A stretch of 64,000 nt of DNA from Pyrus communis. Its lineage: Eukaryota; Streptophyta; Magnoliopsida; Rosales; Rosaceae. Position numbers and translations under genes: made by a program. This document shows positions 59,698 through 64,000 of the stretch, piece after piece (within the stretch, counting starts at the first letter, position 1; the number at the start of each line of letters is the position of its first letter). The stretch is taken from assembly GCF_963583255.1 (NCBI RefSeq), contig NC_084819.1:3541501-3605500 (forward strand). The letters run 5' to 3'. Under the pieces are notes generated by a model that had not been told where the DNA came from, did no database searches, and saw only the letters and a list, made by a program, of their open reading frames with translations.

Positions 59698-60063
59698 ATG
59701 GAAGTCATTGATACAACTGATATCACACTTGTTCATTTTGTATGAACAACAGATATTATTGTCTTTGTAGACCTTGTCAACCATAACCACCAGGTTTTTA
59801 TTGTCCTAAACGCCCAACTATAACTAGCATAAAGAGAAGATTAGCATACATATCCAAAAGAATTAGCACGACTTTGAAGAAGCAAAAGTTTTATTTTGGT
59901 TATCTTGAACATCCTTCATTTATTAGTAAATATAATAACACTGAAGTGCATCATAAAGTTTTAGAAGCGAAATGAGCAACTAATCAAGTTTTAGAGACAT
60001 TAAGAGAAAAAAGAGAGTTTCTAAGGAACCAGTTAGCCGTAACTTTAGAGAAAGGTAGACTGT
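59698..60063 (+). pseudogene. Pararetroviral small ORF 1 remnant
   Basis: Starts MEVIDTTDITLVHFV, with stops after it. A later helical stretch (VLETLREKREFLRNQL) ends at 60063. No recognised domain; position suggests the first small viral protein. Confidence 0.45.
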
Positions 60064-60068
60064 AATTT

Positions 60069-60573
60069 ATGATAAAATACCTTAATTTAGAAATTAGTGA
60101 ACCTCAAAAAAGAAAAATAACCTTAAACCAAAATAGTTTATTTTGTTATTTTCCATTAAGAAAGCATAATCATATTTTGCATAGTGAAAAAAAATCACAA
60201 GCTAATAATATTGTAGATCTTATTATTAGTCAAGCAGAAAATATAAAATTAGAAAATAATAAGCATGATCATTTATTAAACCAGTTGTTAGAACATTTTT
60301 CAGAAAAATTCCACAAAAACAATTAGACAAAATTTAGATTATATTATATCTTAGTTAGAAGATAATAATAAAAATATTCAAAAATTTCCTAGCAAAAGAG
60401 AGATAAAAGAGCTTATTGATCTCATAAATAGTAAGCCTAAGCAAGTAGAACTTACATCATTAGAAATAGTAGAGCAGTTAAAATTAGAAGTTCAAAAAAT
60501 TCAACTAGTGCAAAAAGATTTGAGTGAACAAGTAGAAAAGTTGCGTAGTAAAATAGATAAATTATTAGTTTAA
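60069..60573 (+). pseudogene. Pararetroviral small ORF 2 remnant with coiled coil
   Basis: Opens MIKYLNLEISEPQKRK and ends with a heptad-like segment (LKLEVQKIQLVQKDLSEQVE) typical of virion-associated proteins. Stops interrupt it near 60326. Its TAA (60571-60573) shares one base with the next ATG (60573-60575), the tight arrangement seen between small ORFs of badna-type viruses. Confidence 0.55.
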
Positions 60574-61685
60574 TGACCGATTCTAGAACTAGCAGAAGAT
60601 ATATTCAAATTTTAAAAGAAACTAGTAAGTTAGATAAGGAGCCAGTAGGTTTAACAGTTTTTTCAACACAAATAGTTAGTAGCAATATTCCCGTTAGGCA
60701 AAATAATTTAATTATTCAATTAGTTTTAAGTTTGGCTGAAAAATTAGATCAAGTTGAAGAACAAATAATATAAATAATCCAAGTTTTACATAACGCATCT
60801 TCATCACTTCCACCATCTTTGTTAGAAAAATTAGAAATTTTAACTTTAAGTGCAAATAATCATATTAGAAGACATAAGATAAATCATTTTGATAATAGAA
60901 AATGCAACTCTTTAAGAGAAAATGAAAAAAAGTAGTTAGAGCTGAAGATATTTATTCAAATGAAGAAGAAGCACAATAATTTATTCGAAGAGGTTTTGAG
61001 ATAACACAGAAAAATAAATATAATTTGTACCAATTAGGTTTATTTGAAAATAAAAGCAGAATTGTAAGTAGCATCAGTCAACATGAAGTTAGTTGTATTG
61101 ATAAAGAAGTTACATTTAATTTAATTAGTAAAGAAGCAATTACTCATTTGAGAAAGTCACAATTTAGTTAAATTCATATATGAACAATATTAATTGGAAT
61201 ATCAAGATTAACTAGAGCACAAGTAGGCACAAAAACATTAGTATTATGTATTAGCTTAATTTATTTTGGTAAAGTGTCTGATAGATATAATCACAAGTTT
61301 AATTTAGAATTTCAAATTTTAGTTCAAACATTTGGTAGTAAACATGTAAATATGATAGAAGCAAAACCCGTAAATAATAGCTTTTTAGAATGAACTTAGT
61401 CGATATTACCTAATTTACAAGTAGCAAGAAATAGACGATCAGATAAAGTACAAAAATATGAAACTAGTACAGGTCAAACAACAATTAAGTTTATTAATTA
61501 CAAGCAACTAGAAAAAATAAAAAAGGATGAAAGTGAGATTGAAAATGAGAATATTCATATAACTTTTGATAATTTAGATATTAATTTAGTTGAGCAAAAT
61601 TTTGATCATATTGTAGATAAGTTTATAGAAGATATTAATCCTTTAGATGAAGAACAATATTTAGAAAATATAAGACATATGATTT
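60573..61685 (+). pseudogene. Pararetroviral polyprotein start and movement protein, broken
   Basis: The polyprotein-like frame begins MTDSRTSRRYIQILKE at 60573 and has a stop at 60773. After a shift near 60930 the movement-protein region follows: RRGFEITQKNKYNLYQLGLF, VTFNLISKEAITHLRKSQFS and ISRLTRAQVGTKTLVLCISL, characteristic of caulimovirid cell-to-cell movement proteins. Stops occur at about 61169, 61179, 61392, 61398 and 61685. An acidic tail (EIENENIHITFDNLDINLVE) closes the region. Confidence 0.75.
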
Positions 61686-62193
61686 AGGACTACACATAAT
61701 TTCAAATGAAGAGATGAAAAAATTAATTTTAGAAATAGGAGTGGAACATATATTATGATCAAAAGAATATAATAATTTATTAGAATTGAAAGAAGGATGT
61801 AATCCAACAGAAGAAAGTAGTACATCAGGAGTAAAAAATCCAAGACAAGCAAGTAGAACTGATCAACAATTTTTTAGATCAATAAATGAACACTATAATG
61901 AAGAAGCACAAGTAGACCACATAGAAGAAAGCATGATAAAACCTAAAAAAAATAGAATTTTCATATTTGAGAGGGTTAGAACAAATTAATATACCAGGAA
62001 ATATATTAAACTTAGATAATGTAGATCTACAAGATTGGGAGAGAACAATTGAGAGATGAGAAAAAGGTTGCATACATGCAGCATTAATGTTAGATTTTAG
62101 TAATTCACAAAATATGTTAGATTATTTTGAACATACTTTACATGGTTTAGTTTTTTATTATTTTCATTTATAGAAATTCAAAATCCAGAACAG

Positions 62194-62479
62194 TGTCACA
62201 TCCCCGCCTGGGGGGACCACTTCCCGGGCTCGCTCCACCACCGTAGCACGATATTGTCCGCTTTGGGCCCCGACCATGCCCTCACGGTTTTGTTTTTGGG
62301 AACTCACATGAGAACTTCCCGATGGGTCACCCATCCTAGGAGTGCTCTCGCGCGCTACTCGCTTAACTTCGGAGTTCCAATGGAACCCAAAGCCAGTGAG
62401 CTCCCAAAATGCCTCGTGCTAGGTAGAGATGAGAATATACATATAAGGATCACTCATTTGGGCGATGTGGAATGTCACA
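62194..62479 (-). repeat. Cassandra LTR (left) with 5S-like domain
   Basis: The 5S-rRNA-like domain spans about 62298-62395 on the minus strand, including the conserved internal promoter region. Begins TGTCACATCC on the plus strand. Confidence 0.9.
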
Positions 62480-62549
62480 ATCCACCCCCCTTAGAGGCCC
62501 GACGTCCTCGTCGGCACACCACGGTCAGGGTTAGGTTCTGATACCAAAT

Positions 62550-62835
62550 TGTTACATCCTGGCCCGGGGGGACCACTTCCCTAGCCCGCTCCACCACCGT
62601 AGCATGATATTGTCCGCTTTGGGCCCCGACCACGCCCTCACGGTTTTGTTTTTGGGAACTCACATGAGAACTTCCCGATGGGTCACCCATCTTGGGAGTG
62701 CTCTCGCACGCTACTCGCTTAACTTCGGAGTTCCAATGGAACCCGAAGCCAGTGAGCTCCCAAAAGGCTTCGTGCTAGGTAGGGATAAGAATATACATAT
62801 AAAGATCACTCCCCTGGGCGATGTGGGATGTCACA
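62550..62835 (-). repeat. Cassandra LTR (right) with 5S-like domain
   Basis: The 5S-rRNA-like domain spans about 62654-62751 on the minus strand. On the minus strand this is the 5' LTR, next to the primer site. Confidence 0.9.
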
Positions 62836-64000
62836 ACAACATCAGGCAGCTAAAACACATTTTAATATTGATGGTTTTGTTACTTTGATTAACTAAGAAT
62901 TTTTAGATCATAATAGGTTAGATGGCAGAAGCGAACAAGAACAAATAAGAACAATTAGAAATTTAGAACAATTACAAATTTGTGATTTACAGTATATAGC
63001 TGAGTATACAACAAATTACTTTAAATATTTAGGAAGAACTGGTAGAATTAGTGATATTAATTTATTAGATACTTATATGATGAAAATAAAAGGACAAATA
63101 GGAGAAAAAATTTGGAATGATTGACAAAAACATCCAAAGAAAAATGATATTGCAATAGGACTCGAATTCAACATGTATATGACATATTTAGACAAGAGTG
63201 TAGCCAAATAAAAGCTAAGAGATAGATTACAAAGCAATTTTACATGAGCTCTAAAAATATAGATTTACCATAATAGTATGGTTGTTAAAAGAAAAATAAG
63301 CAAAAGAAAATATACAAAAGGAAATATAGGTCATATAAACCCTATAAGCAATATACAAATTTCAGCATAAGACCTTCAGGAATATATAGGAAGAGAAAAT
63401 ATATTCTGAAACAATTTAGAAAAAGAAGCGGCAGACATTGGATTAGAAAATATGAAGCACCAAAAGATAAGAGTAATTGTAAATGTTATTCATGTTGAGA
63501 AGTTGGACATATATGGACCTAAATGTCCAAAATTAGGAAAACAGCCTAGAGATAAAGTACATTTGATGGAGTTGTTTAAGTTAGAAGAGGATGAGGATAT
63601 ACAGTCAATATATAATTTAGATGATTTTAGTGATAATGAGAGTATTTATAGTATATAGAGTATTAACATAATAGATTCAGACTCGAAATATTTAAGTAGC
63701 ACAAATAGTAGAAGAGTATATGTGCATATTCATAGAAGAACAACATAAATAAGAATATAAATACATTAATTTAGATTGGCCAGAAAAATATCATAAGTGT
63801 AGTAAATTAGTTGCAAATAAATACTATAATACATATTCAATATTATGTGAAAAATGTTATAGTAATAGGTTATTAGAAGTTAATTAAGTGTAATCACAAG
63901 AAAGTACTGAAATATTAAGAAATATTGTTTATAGTATAGAAAAGGCAAAACATAGTTCTTTAATTACCATAAATTGTGAAATAAAATTAACAAAAGAACA

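Larger units (their letters stand above)
62194..62835 (-). mobile_element. Cassandra TRIM retrotransposon
   Basis: Two 286-bp LTRs (62194-62479, 62550-62835) enclose only about 70 bp. On the minus strand each LTR contains a 5S-rRNA-like domain (GGAACTCCGAAGTTAAGCG, then AGGATGGGTGACC), the hallmark of Cassandra. The internal part has a tRNA-Met primer site (TGGTATCAGAACC, 62534-62546) and a purine tract (AAGGGGGGTGGAT) beside the left LTR. I count about 22 differences between LTRs (about 92% identity). Flanks AACAG and AACAA fit a decayed 5-bp target duplication if one terminal A is shared. No proteins are encoded; Cassandra depends on other elements. Confidence 0.92.
61686..63658 (+). pseudogene. 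Pararetroviral coat protein region, split by a TRIM
   Basis: Before the insertion, segments such as DNVDLQDWERTIER and LDYFEHTLHGLVFYYFHL are coat-protein-like. After the insertion (from 62836) come IRNLEQLQICDLQYIAEYTT, YFKYLGRTGRISDINLLDTY and a zinc knuckle (C-x-C-x2-C-x4-H-x4-C type, with a stop inside) near 63480-63530. An acidic C-terminus follows, ending at 63658 (LEEDEDIQSIYNLDDFSDNE). Several stops, mostly TGA, interrupt it. From 63659 to the window end the frame is decayed but still viral in composition (a Cys-rich YHKCSKLVANKYYN segment at about 63790). Confidence 0.7.
58740..64000 (+). mobile_element. Endogenous pararetrovirus (Caulimoviridae), 5' half, decayed
   Basis: Successive viral-type features on the plus strand: a promoter with TATATAAAAG at 59099, a poly(A) signal at 59277, a long leader, a perfect 14-base tRNA-Met primer site at 59637, two small ORFs, movement protein and coat protein. 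No LTRs flank it, and a movement protein excludes an ordinary LTR retrotransposon. The base composition is strikingly A-rich. Protease, RT and RNase H should lie beyond the right edge. The layout (small ORFs, 1-base stop/start overlap, polyprotein) recalls badna- or tungro-like viruses, but other endogenous genera are possible. Many stops and shifts show it is dead; the left boundary is uncertain. Confidence 0.8.

Noticed and set aside
62298..62751. 5S rRNA gene copies
   Set aside because: The 5S-like sequence lies in both Cassandra LTRs and is diverged from 5S at its ends; it is part of the TRIM.
62254..62888. Two near-identical open frames of about 95 codons on the plus strand
   Set aside because: They are the antisense of the Cassandra LTRs and only look conserved because the LTRs are duplicated.

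Overview
The window is nuclear DNA from a flowering plant, most likely a woody eudicot and possibly Rosaceae. That placement is an inference from the repeat types and protein similarity recalled from memory, not a search. Every well-supported gene has GT-AG introns and a plant-type product. Between the genes lie many transposons, MITEs and retroelements. No CRISPR array, operon or other prokaryotic feature is present.

Genes, left to right: a probable first exon of a gyp7-like Rab-GAP (-, about 1.5-1.7 kb); URM1 (+, 4.4-7.4 kb); PEX13 (+, 8.8-11.5 kb); an unrecognised 730-residue protein (-, 12.7-16.7 kb); a TBC/Rab-GAP of the TBC1D22/Gyp1 type (+, 22.0-28.6 kb); a THA8-like small PPR protein (-, 29.4-32.0 kb); a single-exon, probably N-myristoylated 162-residue protein (+, 32.7-33.2 kb); a PIN1-type parvulin (-, 35.7-37.0 kb, leader to 38.1 kb); MSRA5-type methionine sulfoxide reductase (-, 45.8-47.3 kb); and the thylakoid-lumen immunophilin FKBP16-3 (-, 53.1-56.9 kb). 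These are independent housekeeping genes. PIN1 and MSRA5 are, from memory, also neighbours in Arabidopsis (At2g18040/At2g18030); here a copia element separates them.

Mobile and decayed DNA: a complete-ended 3.2-kb PIF/Harbinger element (18597-21813) with TTA target duplications, plus a 0.76-kb MITE related to it (2251-3007); a hAT-like MITE (11832-12126); an old Ty1-copia element with both LTRs and an AATTT duplication (38238-44571); remnants of a SEN1-like helicase gene (33.4-35.2 kb); an F-box-associated pseudogene antisense inside a THA8-like intron; a LINE fragment inside an FKBP16-3 intron; a U2 snRNA-like fragment inside a TBC intron; and a 1.3-kb inverted-repeat element carrying pieces of a WD40 (JINGUBANG-like) gene (57.44-58.73 kb).

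The right end (about 58.9-64.0 kb) is the decayed 5' half of an endogenous pararetrovirus (Caulimoviridae). It shows a pregenomic promoter with poly(A) signal, a tRNA-Met primer site, two small ORFs, a movement protein and a coat protein with a zinc knuckle. A 0.64-kb Cassandra TRIM with 5S-rRNA-like LTRs interrupts the coat region. This nested locus and the WD40-capturing inverted-repeat element beside it are the most unusual parts of the window. Exon coordinates were read by eye from reading frame, splice sites and remembered homologues; no alignment or transcript data were available.
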